From Gammaproteobacteria bacterium (lineage in GTDB: Bacteria > Pseudomonadota > Gammaproteobacteria > Ga0077536), in assembly GCA_020849475.1 (NCBI GenBank), contig JADLGE010000021.1, positions 1 through 42,807 on the forward strand: a DNA stretch of 42,807 nt, in the 5' to 3' direction. Both the position numbers and the translations under genes were made by a program. Shown piece after piece: positions 18,051 to 26,181 of the stretch (within the stretch, counting starts at the first letter, position 1; each line of letters begins with the position of its first letter). A model generated the notes under the pieces. That model saw nothing but the letters and a program-made list of their open reading frames with translations, made no database searches and was not told where the DNA came from.

Positions 18051-18833
18051 ATGAGTAGCGGTCAATTACGTATCGAACGCGATGGTCCCATCGGCTATGT
18101 GGTGCTCGACAATCCCGCGCGACGCAACGCCATCAGCGCCGGCATGTGGCGCGCCTTTCCGCTGTTGCTGGCTGAACTCGGCAAGGATGCATCGGTGCGT
18201 TGCATCGTGTTGCGCGGTGAGGGCGAGGTCGCGTTCGCGGCCGGCGCGGACATTTCCGAATTCGAAAGCAATCGCGCCAGCGACGACGGCGTGCGCAGCT
18301 ACGAAGCGGCGACCGCCGCCGCCCATCACGCCCTTGAAAGCACCTTGAAGCCGGTCATCGCCGAGATTCGTGGCTTCTGCATCGGCGGCGGTCTCGCCGT
18401 CGCGCTGAGCTGTGATCTGCGCTATTGCGCCCACGACAGCCAGTTCGCGATTCCGGCCGCGCGCCTGGGCTTGGGCTACGGCATCCACGGCCATCGACGC
18501 CTGGTCGCCACCGTCGGCCATGCGCGGGCGCGCGAGATCATGTTCAGCGCGCGACGTTACGACGCGGCCGACGCGTTGGCACTCGGCCTGGTCAATCGCG
18601 TGTTGCCGGCCGCCGAACTCGATGGCTATGTGCGCACCATGGCGCGGGATCTCGCCGCCAACGCACCGCTCACCCAGGCGGCGTCCAAGGCCGCCATCAA
18701 TGCCGCGATTGCCGAGCAGGGCGATTACGAACAGTGCGAAGCGCTGATCAAGCGCTGCATGAACAGCGCCGATTACCGCGAGGGCCGCAGCGCCTTCATG
18801 GAAAAACGCAAACCGAAATTCGAGGGGCGGTAG
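18051..18833 (+). CDS. Enoyl-CoA hydratase/isomerase (crotonase) family protein
   Basis: This 260-residue crotonase-fold protein has VVLDNPARRNAISAGMW at the N-terminus and the oxyanion-hole loop VAFAAGADISEFE (~65). The catalytic region CIGGGLAVALSCDLRYC (~108) and FAIPAARLGLGYG (~132) lacks both glutamates of classical hydratases: GGGLA where GGGCE is usual, and IPAA where PE is usual. It is therefore unlikely to hydrate enoyl-CoA by the standard two-Glu mechanism. A crotonase subgroup with the IPAARLGLGYG motif exists and is functionally unclear. It lies downstream of, and probably with, the CoA-transferase. The ATG follows AAAGGGAACGGCA. Confidence 0.9.
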   Translation: MSSGQLRIERDGPIGYVVLDNPARRNAISAGMWRAFPLLLAELGKDASVRCIVLRGEGEVAFAAGADISEFESNRASDDGVRSYEAATAAAHHALESTLKPVIAEIRGFCIGGGLAVALSCDLRYCAHDSQFAIPAARLGLGYGIHGHRRLVATVGHARAREIMFSARRYDAADALALGLVNRVLPAAELDGYVRTMARDLAANAPLTQAASKAAINAAIAEQGDYEQCEALIKRCMNSADYREGRSAFMEKRKPKFEGR

Positions 18834-18842
18834 CCGCGTCTT

Positions 18843-18868
18843 TGTGGCGCAGACTTCAGTCTGACATT
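18843..18868 (+). repeat. REP-like 26-bp element, family A copy 1
   Basis: TGTGGCGCAGACTTCAGTCTGACATT has a palindromic core CAGACT-TC-AGTCTG. It is a single copy between two convergent crotonase genes. It shares its core with four other copies in this window. Confidence 0.8.
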
Positions 18869-18894
18869 CACTGCGGGACGAGCCTCACACTCGC

Positions 18895-19749
18895 TCAAAA
18901 TTTCGGCGTTTCCCACCACGGGAAGAACCCCGGCATGTCGCGACTGACCTTGCCCGGAAATTTCGGCGCGCGCTTTTCGAGAAAAGAGCTCACACCTTCC
19001 TTGGCATCGGCGCTCTGGCCGAGTTCATAGATGCTGCGTGAATCGATGCGATGCGCCGCCATCGGATGATCCTCGCTCAGCATGCGCCACAGCATGTGGC
19101 GAATCATGGTGACCGAGATGGCCGAGGTGTTGTCGACAATTTCACTGGCGATGGCGCGCGCGCGGGGCAGCAGATCGTCGGGCGCCAGCACTTCGTTGAC
19201 GAGGCGCGCCTGCAGGGCTTCGGCGGCCGGAAACACGCGGCCCGAGTACGCCCATTGCAAAGCCTGCGACACGCCGACGATGCGCGGCAAGAACCAGCTC
19301 GAGGCCGCTTCCGGCACGATGCCGCGGCGCGCGAACACGAAGCCGAAGCGCGCTTCGCTGGATGCGAGGCGGATGTCCATCGGCAAGGTCATGGTCACGC
19401 CCACTCCGACTGCTGCGCCGTTGATGGCGGCGATGAGCGGCTTGCGCGATTCATACAGACGCAAGGTCAGCAGGCCGCCGCCGTCGCGATGGGTGTCGGC
19501 GGTGCGATCGTCTTCACCCGCATGGTCGAAGCTGCCGGCGCCGGCCGACAGGTCGGCGCCGGCACAGAAGCCGCGTCCCGCGCCGGTGAAAATGATCACG
19601 CGCACGTCGTCATCGGCATCGGCCTTGTCCATGGCGTCGAGCAGTTCGCGCAGCATGGTGTGGGTGAATGCATTGAGCTTGTCGGGCCGGTTCAGCGTCA
19701 CGGTGAGGATGCCGTTGTCGACCGAGTAGAGGATATGTTCGTAGTTCAT
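18895..19749 (-). CDS. Enoyl-CoA hydratase/isomerase family protein
   Basis: This 284-residue crotonase begins VTLNRPDKLNAFTHTML, with oxyanion loop RGFCAGADLS (~60) and NGAAVGVGVTMTLPMDIRLAS (~110). FVFARRGIVPEAASSW (~137) keeps the second catalytic-type Glu; the first position is not Glu. This pattern is seen in PaaG-like isomerases and other single-Glu crotonases. The C-terminus ends in a trimerisation helix and FLEKRAPKFPGK. It is convergent with the other crotonase gene and appears to be a single-gene unit. ATG at 19749. Substrate unknown. Confidence 0.9.
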   Translation of the reverse strand: MNYEHILYSVDNGILTVTLNRPDKLNAFTHTMLRELLDAMDKADADDDVRVIIFTGAGRGFCAGADLSAGAGSFDHAGEDDRTADTHRDGGGLLTLRLYESRKPLIAAINGAAVGVGVTMTLPMDIRLASSEARFGFVFARRGIVPEAASSWFLPRIVGVSQALQWAYSGRVFPAAEALQARLVNEVLAPDDLLPRARAIASEIVDNTSAISVTMIRHMLWRMLSEDHPMAAHRIDSRSIYELGQSADAKEGVSSFLEKRAPKFPGKVSRDMPGFFPWWETPKF

Positions 19750-19807
19750 GGGGTGCGCGGTTTCACGAGATCAATGATTAAAGGTGACAGCTGCGGCGCG
19801 TGAGCAT

Positions 19808-19833
19808 TGTCGGTCAGACTTCAGTCTGGCATT
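19808..19833 (+). repeat. REP-like element, family A copy 2
   Basis: TGTCGGTCAGACTTCAGTCTGGCATT. With copy 3 it forms an inverted pair separated by 33 bases, upstream of the crotonase gene and downstream of the cupin gene. Confidence 0.82.
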
Positions 19834-19866
19834 CGAAAAGTATCGCAAGCGTCGCGCCCGCCGTTG

Positions 19867-19892
19867 GATGTCGGACTGAAGTCTGACCGACA
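19867..19892 (-). repeat. REP-like element, family A copy 3 (inverted)
   Basis: On the minus strand this reads TGTCGGTCAGACTTCAGTCCGACATC, differing from copy 2 at three of 26 bases. The pair could fold into one long stem-loop. It lies just past the cupin stop codon, at the 3' end of the amide operon, where it could protect the transcript end. Confidence 0.82.
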
Positions 19893-19910
19893 GGTGTTCT
19901 CGACCTGCTC

Positions 19911-20387
19911 TCAGGACAGGATGCGTCCGTTCAGCAGATCCGCCACCGTCACCGTGCCGAGCACGCTCATGTCGCGGCCAAGAATCTCGAACAGCCTGCC
20001 GTCATCGGCCTGCATGCTGAACAGCACCACCGCACCCTGCGGGCCGCCGTATTCCATGTGCACATCGCCACCGTCGTTGCGCACGAAATCACCGGCCTTG
20101 CGCACCTTGTGCACTTCACCATCGGCACGGGTGTCGATGACATGGTGTTCGCCTTCCAGCACCAGGGTAGTGGTGGCGCCGGTGTGGCGATGGAAGTGGC
20201 AGTAGGCATTGGCTTCCCATTTGATCAGGAAGTCGACGCGGCCCGCCGTGACATCGCCGCCCAGCACCGCGAGCCAGTAGTCGATGGGGTAATCGAAATT
20301 GGCGTCACCCAACAGGCGCTGCCAGTGGATGGCGTCGGGCTTGAAGCCGCTCTGGTGGGAATAGGGAACGGCGTGCAGCGTGGCCAT
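19911..20387 (-). CDS. Cupin-domain protein
   Basis: This 158-residue single cupin has motif 1 as YCHFHRHTGATTTLVLEGEHHV (~62) and motif 2 as GDFVRNDGGDVHMEYGG (~100). The three His and following acidic residue give a plausible metal site. It is the last gene of the transport/DMFase operon, 87 bases after the large-subunit stop, with GGAGA upstream of its ATG. A role as an accessory oxygenase, isomerase or storage/regulatory cupin for the amide product is possible, but nothing in the sequence fixes it. Confidence 0.85.
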   Translation of the reverse strand: MATLHAVPYSHQSGFKPDAIHWQRLLGDANFDYPIDYWLAVLGGDVTAGRVDFLIKWEANAYCHFHRHTGATTTLVLEGEHHVIDTRADGEVHKVRKAGDFVRNDGGDVHMEYGGPQGAVVLFSMQADDGRLFEILGRDMSVLGTVTVADLLNGRILS

Positions 20388-20474
20388 GGCCTTGGTCTCC
20401 GGATGTGGTGACCCGATTGTACGAGTCGCACGCGCCGCCGTGCGACCATCGAAAGATCAGATGCGCAGCCTGCG

Positions 20475-22796
20475 CTAACGGAACTGCTTCTCTCGGCTGA
20501 TCCATGCCGCGCCCGGCAGTGGCCCGTCCTTGGCGAAGGTCTCGACCACGTTGGCGAGCACGGTCGAGACGTTGTTGTCGAAATTATTGACCGGCAGCGC
20601 CTGGCCGAAGGCAATCGAGCCGGTCGCGAACACCGCGCCGTCGTTGGGCGCGGTGAAATACACCATGTCGGCGCGGATGCGATGGTCCTGGGTGCCGGTC
20701 AGGCCCTGGTAGGCGTACAGCAGTTCCTCGGTGACCAGGATGTAGTTGTCGGTGTGGCCACCGCTGGACGCGACAATCAGCGCATGGGGCGGCGTGCCGA
20801 GTGCGAGGTCGTAGCGGTCGAGCTCGATGCCCGCCGCGCCGCGATGGGCGAGACCGAAATCGCCGAGCACTTCACCTTCCACGCCGCGCATGATCCAGTC
20901 GGCGCGGCGGTGGTAGCTGTCGGGCATGCGCCGATAGGGCGCGCAGTGTTCGAAGCCTTCGGAGATGAAGCCGACGCCCGTCAGCTTCTGCGGCGGCCGG
21001 CCGCGCATGCGCCACAGTCCGCCCTTTTCACCGGTGGTGGCGAGGTAATGCTCACCCGGCCGCGCGCGCCAGGCGCACATGCCGGAATCGAGCTTGCGCA
21101 CTTCCATGCACCACGGCTCGTCGTCACGAAAAGCCACCACCCAGTAGAAGCCGTTGCCGCCGGTATAGATCAGGCGACCGCCGTCGGCCACGTAGTCTTC
21201 GAGGCCATCGAGCATGCGCTCGGAGTGGTATTCGGGATGGGTGCCGGTCAGCACCACCTTGTAAGGCGCAAGCGCCGCCGCGCCGTCGCGATGCAAGTCT
21301 TCATCGGTCAGCACTTCGTAGTCGTAACCCTTGGCTTCCAGCCAGCCGATGATGGAAAGGTCGGCCGGGAACTGCCAGGTGATGCCCATGCTCGACATGC
21401 GCGCCTTGGGCCGCATGTTCAGGACCGGGCGTCGATAGGAACTCAGGTTCACGCCCTGGCCGTCGAGGTATTTGTCGTAGGTCGAGAGACCGAACTCCTT
21501 GTTCTTGTACATCTCCATTTCGACCGCCGCGAGTATCGGCGGCTGGCCGGTCATGGCCTGCACGATTTGCGCGTCGAAGGACAGATGCTCGTTGGCATAG
21601 GCGAGATAGCTCGCGGTCGGCATGAGCATGGCAATGCGTGCGCGTGGCGTGGCGGCGCGCACGAAGAACACGATGTATTCCTCGGCGAGCCCGATGCCCG
21701 GCCCTGCGCGCAGGCGCAACGCATACACACCGCTTTTCAGATCCGCCGGAATGCGCCAGCGCCGCGTTTCCTGCCAATGGCAATCGAGCACCGCGTCAGC
21801 GTGAAAATCGACGCCGCCATATTCATGGGGCGCGAGACGGAAGCAGTCGTTGCGCCCCTGCCAGTTCCAGCCGGTCTGGGCGCGATTGGGGCGGTTGTAG
21901 CCTTGCGCGTGGAGCCCGTGCGGGCCAATGTCGATGACGGTGTCGCCGATGCCGTGTTCGGTGTAGCCGAGGGTCGTGTCCCAGTAACACACGCGGCCGT
22001 CATCGGTGGGCACGGCGCCCGTGGCGATGGCATCGAGTTCGTCGCGCGACAGCACGCGCTGATAGACACCTGGCCGGTCTATCTTGCCGCAGTAGGTCTG
22101 GCCGACGAAGTGACCGCGCAGTTCATGCCAGTCGCGCGCGCCGGCTATGAGAAAGGGCGTGTCGTCCTGGTTGCGCGCACGAAAGCGCAGGGTTTCGCGT
22201 ACATGGGAGTCGTATTCCACCGGCGCGACCTTGCCGAGCCGGCTGTTGTAGCGATTACCGACACCGACCTGGCGCAGCGTGGCCTGACTGTTACGCGCAT
22301 CGAAACTCACCGCCACGAAATACCACTGGTTGGCGACCAGCGGCAGCTCGGCTTTGAGGTAATCGATGTCCTTGCCATCGCCCTGCCAGAATTCGAGAAA
22401 GCCCGCCTGCGTGATGCCGAGGCAGTAGCCTTCGTTGCGCTGGATGTCCCAGCGCCCGAGCAACGCCTGGCGCGTGCCCCAGGCCGGCACGGTGGGATGA
22501 ATGAAGGCGAACAGCGTGAAGCTGCCGTCGAGACGCAGAGCGCCTTGCGGGTCTTCGGCGGTCAGAAACGAACCGACCTGGGTGAACTGCTTGGCGACCT
22601 GCCACGGGCCGTTCACCTCGCAGGCGATTTCCTTTTCGATGAAGCCCGGCCCGTCGGGATGCTGGTCGCCGTGAATGAGGCGCACCAGCTGCGCCTCGGC
22701 CGTATCGGTGCCGTCAGCCGACACGTGGAAGACGAGTTCGTCGCCGGCCTTGACCGTGATTTTGTCGGTGTAGCCGAATAGTTTTATCTGGGCCAT
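20475..22796 (-). CDS. N,N-dimethylformamidase-like amidohydrolase, large subunit
   Basis: This 773-residue protein has an N-terminal beta-sandwich plus a LamG/concanavalin-like region (LRLDGSFTLFAFIHP; ANQWYFVAVSFDA). The C-terminal half is of the DMFase type (IAMLMPTASYLAYANEH; LSTYDKYLDGQGVNLSS; TGTHPEYHSERM; LIYTGGNGFYWV). Tyr400, Tyr440 and Glu522 fall within a residue of the Tyr399/Tyr440/Glu521 iron ligands I recall for the Paracoccus enzyme, with His520 beside the Glu. Length is close to that subunit (~760). DMFase is alpha2beta2 and cuts DMF to formate and dimethylamine. TGATG joins the upstream stop to this start. It is expected in the cytoplasm. Substrate could be another small amide. 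Confidence 0.88.
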   Translation of the reverse strand: MAQIKLFGYTDKITVKAGDELVFHVSADGTDTAEAQLVRLIHGDQHPDGPGFIEKEIACEVNGPWQVAKQFTQVGSFLTAEDPQGALRLDGSFTLFAFIHPTVPAWGTRQALLGRWDIQRNEGYCLGITQAGFLEFWQGDGKDIDYLKAELPLVANQWYFVAVSFDARNSQATLRQVGVGNRYNSRLGKVAPVEYDSHVRETLRFRARNQDDTPFLIAGARDWHELRGHFVGQTYCGKIDRPGVYQRVLSRDELDAIATGAVPTDDGRVCYWDTTLGYTEHGIGDTVIDIGPHGLHAQGYNRPNRAQTGWNWQGRNDCFRLAPHEYGGVDFHADAVLDCHWQETRRWRIPADLKSGVYALRLRAGPGIGLAEEYIVFFVRAATPRARIAMLMPTASYLAYANEHLSFDAQIVQAMTGQPPILAAVEMEMYKNKEFGLSTYDKYLDGQGVNLSSYRRPVLNMRPKARMSSMGITWQFPADLSIIGWLEAKGYDYEVLTDEDLHRDGAAALAPYKVVLTGTHPEYHSERMLDGLEDYVADGGRLIYTGGNGFYWVVAFRDDEPWCMEVRKLDSGMCAWRARPGEHYLATTGEKGGLWRMRGRPPQKLTGVGFISEGFEHCAPYRRMPDSYHRRADWIMRGVEGEVLGDFGLAHRGAAGIELDRYDLALGTPPHALIVASSGGHTDNYILVTEELLYAYQGLTGTQDHRIRADMVYFTAPNDGAVFATGSIAFGQALPVNNFDNNVSTVLANVVETFAKDGPLPGAAWISREKQFR

Positions 22797-23161
22797 CAGC
22801 TTTCCAGTAAGTCCTGCACGCGGCGCATGAACACGCCGTGGTAGGCGTCGTCGGTCGAGGCGTAGATTTTCTCTTCCACATCATGGGGGGCGACGCCGCG
22901 ATGGCCGGACAAAGCCACGATGCGATAGGCCTTGAATGGCTCCAGCACTTCGATGGCGTACTTGTCCTGTTGCGGATGGCGGCGGAAATACATCAGCAGC
23001 CGTTCCAGCGCCTCGCTGTGCTGACCGAGAGGCTGGCGGCGGTGTTCTTCGATGACTTGCGCTGTGACCAGGGTCTTCAGGAAGTCGCGCTGCTGCTTGT
23101 CGAAGCGGCGGCGGTAGATCTCGTCCTTGTCGAAGGTCTCGGTCGCTTCCTCGGGCAGCAT
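22796..23161 (-). CDS. DMFase small-subunit-like protein, nested at the 3' end of livM
   Basis: Residues 427-547 of the permease frame are unrelated to permeases but resemble, from memory, the ~132-residue small subunit of DMFase. Shared features include VIEEHRRQPLG, a YFRRHP motif (Y58-P63 counted from Met427), KYAIEV, AYRIVAL and the ending DDAYHGVFMRRVQD. The codon for Met427 is an ATG at 23161 preceded by GGGAGGAG at close spacing, so a free 121-residue subunit could be made by internal initiation. No stop codon separates it from the permease. The large-subunit gene follows with TGATG overlap, the small-then-large order known for dmfA1-dmfA2. Whether the product is free, fused or both is undecided. 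Confidence 0.72.
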   Translation of the reverse strand: MLPEEATETFDKDEIYRRRFDKQQRDFLKTLVTAQVIEEHRRQPLGQHSEALERLLMYFRRHPQQDKYAIEVLEPFKAYRIVALSGHRGVAPHDVEEKIYASTDDAYHGVFMRRVQDLLES

Positions 23162-24439
23162 TTCTCCTCCCTTCACGCTTCGGGTCGAACGGTTTTCACT
23201 CTTCTTCTTGTCGCGCCAGGCGCGGAACTGCGGCTTGATGCCGAACAGGCCGCCACGCAGAAACAACACCACGGCCAGCATGATGACGCCGATGAGGATC
23301 AGGCGCAGCGGCCCTAAACCGACGAGACCATGGTGCAGACCGACCACGATGAAGGTGCCGAGCACCGCGCCTTCCGCGCGCTGCATGCCGCCTATCATGA
23401 GCATGGCGAGGCCCAAGGCCACGGTGTCGATGCTGAACAGGCTCGGCGAGGCGCCGCGAAAATGCGCGGCATAGAAACCGCCGATGAAACCCAAGGCCAT
23501 TGACGACAGCAGGAACACCTGGATGCGCGCGCGGCGATAGTCGATGCCGCAGGCCTCGGCAAACGCTTCTTTCTGTTCCGGCGCCATGCGCAGGATGCGT
23601 CCCAGGCGACGGCCGTTGATGGTGCGATACAAAGCCAGCGCCATCACCAGCAGCACCAGACTCGCGTAGTAACCGAGCAGCAATTGGCCATCGGCCGAGA
23701 GGCTGTCGGGGATATAACTCTGCGCACCGTACAGGCCACCGGTCGCCGAGCCGAACACTTTCGATTGCAGCACGTAGGTGCGGCACAACTCGTTCAGGCC
23801 GAGGGTCAGGAGCGCGTAATAGAAACCATCGAGTCGTGTCGCCGGCAGCGCGATGATGAGCCCGAACACGAGGCCGATGGGCACGCCGATGAAGGGCAGC
23901 GCCCACCACGGCATGCCGAAGTGGATGGAGCAATACGCGCTGCCGTAAGCCGCCGCGCCCACCACCGAATAGGTCGCCAATGACGACACGCCGGCGGTGC
24001 CGATGATCAGCATCCAGCACAGATTGATGGCGCCGTAGATGCCGAAGATGGCGGCGGCGGTGTAAAGCGTGTTGGCGGCGCTGTCCGGCACCGCCAGCGG
24101 CAGCGCGAGCAAACACGCGAACGCCGTCAGCCAATACAGCGGACGCTTGTCGCGGATGGTCTTTTCCGCCGCCAGGGTCTTGGGGTTGTAGCCGCCGCGC
24201 ACATCGAGCACGCGACGACGGGTCGGCCAGTAACGCGTGCGATGCCACAGCCGCTTGCCGTGGGCGCGGAACTTGTGGAAGAAGCGCAGGCGGCCAATGG
24301 CAAACAGCTTGACCGTGTATCTACCGGGGGCGTGCACGGGATTGCGCCACGGGTCGGTCGGCACTTCATCGACTTCGCGCGCCGGCTGCCAGCCCTTGAG
24401 CGGATTGCGCCAGCGTGCCGATGCCTGTTCGTTTTCCAT
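22796..24439 (-). CDS. LivM-type ABC permease fused to a DMFase small-subunit-like domain
   Basis: This 547-residue protein has a ~95-residue basic cytosolic N-terminal region (FHKFRAHGKRLWHRTRYWPTRRR). About ten membrane segments of the branched-chain amino acid/urea permease family follow at 100-400 (GTAGVSSLATYSVVGAAAYG; LPATRLDGFYYALLTLGLNELCRTYVL; ALGLAMLMIGGMQRAEGAVLGTF). The tail after ~405 is a hydrophilic linker and then the DMFase small-subunit-like domain. Usual LivM/UrtC proteins are 300-400 residues. TGATG overlap couples it to LivH, with GGGAGGCG as ribosome-binding site. A longer open frame to 24847 lies inside livH and is not coding. It forms the importer's membrane heterodimer with LivH. 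Confidence 0.88.
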   Translation of the reverse strand: MENEQASARWRNPLKGWQPAREVDEVPTDPWRNPVHAPGRYTVKLFAIGRLRFFHKFRAHGKRLWHRTRYWPTRRRVLDVRGGYNPKTLAAEKTIRDKRPLYWLTAFACLLALPLAVPDSAANTLYTAAAIFGIYGAINLCWMLIIGTAGVSSLATYSVVGAAAYGSAYCSIHFGMPWWALPFIGVPIGLVFGLIIALPATRLDGFYYALLTLGLNELCRTYVLQSKVFGSATGGLYGAQSYIPDSLSADGQLLLGYYASLVLLVMALALYRTINGRRLGRILRMAPEQKEAFAEACGIDYRRARIQVFLLSSMALGFIGGFYAAHFRGASPSLFSIDTVALGLAMLMIGGMQRAEGAVLGTFIVVGLHHGLVGLGPLRLILIGVIMLAVVLFLRGGLFGIKPQFRAWRDKKKSENRSTRSVKGGEMLPEEATETFDKDEIYRRRFDKQQRDFLKTLVTAQVIEEHRRQPLGQHSEALERLLMYFRRHPQQDKYAIEVLEPFKAYRIVALSGHRGVAPHDVEEKIYASTDDAYHGVFMRRVQDLLES

Positions 24440-25335
24440 CACGCCTCCCGCGCGCGGTCGAGAATGCCGGCGATGCCGCGCGGCCGCACGACGATGATGG
24501 CGATGATGAGCGCGAACTGGGTGATGAGCACGTACTGCCCGCCAATGGTGGCGGCGGTCACCGCTTCGTTGATGCCGAGGATCACCGCCGCGATCACCGC
24601 GCCGGCGACGCTGCCCAATCCGCCGCACAGCGCAATCGACACGCCCTTGATCAACGGCGTGAAGCCGGCGAAGGGACTGACGTAGTAGGTCTGCGACAAC
24701 AGCACCGCCGCCAGACCCGCCAAGCCTCCGGTGAGGGCCATCACGTACAGGCCCGTGCGGCGCACACCGATGCCGACCAGCGAGGCGGCATGGGGATTCA
24801 TCATCATGGCGCGGATCTCGAGGCCGCGGCGGCTCGACTTCATCCACAGCAGCACCGCGCCGAGCAGCAGTATCGACGAGCCGATGGCGCCGGCGGTGTT
24901 GGCAGTCAGCACGATGCCGCCGTATTCAATCTGCCAGTAGCCGAAGATCTCGGGCAGTGACTTGGCGCGCGGCCCGAAATACCACAGCAGGCCCTGGGTG
25001 CCGATGAGATCGATGGCAATGGTGGCGACCATGCCGCGCATGGTGAAGTTGGGTTTGTCATGGATGGGGATGAAGGCCAGCGCGCACACCAGCAGGCCCG
25101 CCAGCGCGCCACATAGCACGCCAATAGCGAGTGTCGCGACTGGCGGCAGCGCGAGGTGCGCAGCGCTGCACCAGGCGTTGATCTGCCAGGCACCATAGCC
25201 GGCGAAGGCGAACATGAAACCGTAGGCGAGATTGACCAGGCCGAGACTCGACCAAGTGATCGAGATGCCAATCGCGAGCATGCCGTAAATGCAGGCGAGG
25301 GTGAGCGCATTGACGGCGATGATGCCGATGTCCAT
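24439..25335 (-). CDS. LivH-type ABC transporter permease
   Basis: This 298-residue polytopic permease of the branched-chain amino acid/urea/short-chain amide family begins MDIGIIAVNALTLACIYGMLAIGI. Further family features are LGLVNLAYGFMFAFAGYGAW (~35), SRRGLEIRAMMMNPHAASLVGI (the cytosolic coupling region, ~180) and ALCGGLGSVAGAVIAAVILG near the end. The longer frame beginning at 25413 runs into the preceding ATPase gene and is rejected. It starts 4 bases after that gene's stop and ends with TGATG onto livM. It would pair with LivM to import the substrate delivered by the binding protein. Confidence 0.92.
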   Translation of the reverse strand: MDIGIIAVNALTLACIYGMLAIGISITWSSLGLVNLAYGFMFAFAGYGAWQINAWCSAAHLALPPVATLAIGVLCGALAGLLVCALAFIPIHDKPNFTMRGMVATIAIDLIGTQGLLWYFGPRAKSLPEIFGYWQIEYGGIVLTANTAGAIGSSILLLGAVLLWMKSSRRGLEIRAMMMNPHAASLVGIGVRRTGLYVMALTGGLAGLAAVLLSQTYYVSPFAGFTPLIKGVSIALCGGLGSVAGAVIAAVILGINEAVTAATIGGQYVLITQFALIIAIIVVRPRGIAGILDRAREA

Positions 25336-25339
25336 GCCG

Positions 25340-26068
25340 CTAGCCTTGCGCTCGCGCGGCGCCGGACAGCGACACCGACGCCTCACCTTTGAGCTTGCCG
25401 ACGTGCATGCCAATGATGCGGTCGACGCGGCCTTCGAGCAGGCTCACGTTCTGCTCGGCAATCACCATCGCCGCGCCGCCGAGTTCAATGTTCATCAAGG
25501 CTTGCATGACGCTGCGCCCGATCTTGGGCGCGAGACCGAGGGAGGGCTCATCGACCAGGAACAGCGAGGCGTCGGCCATCAAGCCGCGACCCAGGCACAC
25601 CATGCGTCGCTCGCCGCCGGACAGGCGACCCACCGGCACCGCCATGAGCTTGGCGAGCGGCGGAAAGATCTCGAGGATGCGCGCCTTGCGCGGCTTGCGT
25701 TCGCGCCATGCACGCGGTGTGAACGCACCGCTGTCGAGATGCTCCTCGACCGTCAAGCCGTGAAAGATCTCGTCGCCCTGCGGCATGAGGGCAAGACCGC
25801 GACGCACCACGCGATGGGTGTAACGCCCCGGCCCCTGGCTGCGCGTGCCGCCCACCTCGTGACCATTCAGCAATATCGAACCGCGCTGCCAGCCGGTGAG
25901 CCCGGCAATGGCCAGGAACAGCGTCGACTTGCCGTGCCCGTTCAAGCCCACGATGCCGAGCCGTTCACCGGCCAGCACCGTGAGATCGAGGTCATGCAGG
26001 ATGCGCAAGGCGCCATAGCCGGCCGACAGGCTGGTGACGCGCAGGATTTCCTGCACGCCGTCAGCCAC
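25340..26068 (-). CDS. LivF-type ABC transporter ATPase
   Basis: This ~242-residue ATPase has Walker A GLNGHGKST, Q-loop region LALMPQGDEIF, signature LSGGERRM and Walker B LFLVDEPSLGL, all canonical, plus the LivF-typical SLSAGYGALRILHDLDL opening. I place the start at GTG 26068 (VADGVQEILRVTSL). The frame is open to 26110, but that stretch is the REP-like repeat. No clear Shine-Dalgarno is present, and a GTG at 26083 is an alternative. Its intact signature should complement the degenerate partner ATPase in a heterodimer. Confidence 0.88.
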   Translation of the reverse strand: MADGVQEILRVTSLSAGYGALRILHDLDLTVLAGERLGIVGLNGHGKSTLFLAIAGLTGWQRGSILLNGHEVGGTRSQGPGRYTHRVVRRGLALMPQGDEIFHGLTVEEHLDSGAFTPRAWRERKPRKARILEIFPPLAKLMAVPVGRLSGGERRMVCLGRGLMADASLFLVDEPSLGLAPKIGRSVMQALMNIELGGAAMVIAEQNVSLLEGRVDRIIGMHVGKLKGEASVSLSGAARAQG

Positions 26069-26085
26069 GACGCGCCTGTGCACAA

Positions 26086-26111
26086 AATGTCCGACTGAAG
26101 TCGGGCCCACA
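26086..26111 (-). repeat. REP-like element, family A copy 4 (inverted)
   Basis: On the minus strand this reads TGTGGGCCCGACTTCAGTCGGACATT, 25 of 26 bases identical to copy 5. It lies between the two ATPase genes, immediately before the livF start. Confidence 0.85.
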
Positions 26112-26138
26112 GCATTCCATCGGCCGCGATTTTTTGTT

Positions 26139-26164
26139 TGTGGGTCCGACTTCAGTCGGACATT
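26139..26164 (+). repeat. REP-like element, family A copy 5
   Basis: TGTGGGTCCGACTTCAGTCGGACATT. With copy 4 it forms an inverted pair around a 27-base spacer with a T6 run. The transcript could fold into a stem of about 26 bp inside the operon, between livG and livF. Confidence 0.85.
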
Positions 26165-26181
26165 CGTGGTGTGCCGTTGAC

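Noticed and set aside
20682..22781. 699-codon open frame on the plus strand
   Set aside because: It is exactly antisense to the DMFase-like gene, has low-complexity Ala/Arg/Val/Gly composition and matches no family. It is a GC-rich shadow frame.
24440..24847. N-terminal extension of livM to 24847
   Set aside because: It overlaps livH in another frame and gives non-membrane, His/Arg-rich sequence. The ATG at 24439 has a Shine-Dalgarno and a TGATG overlap.
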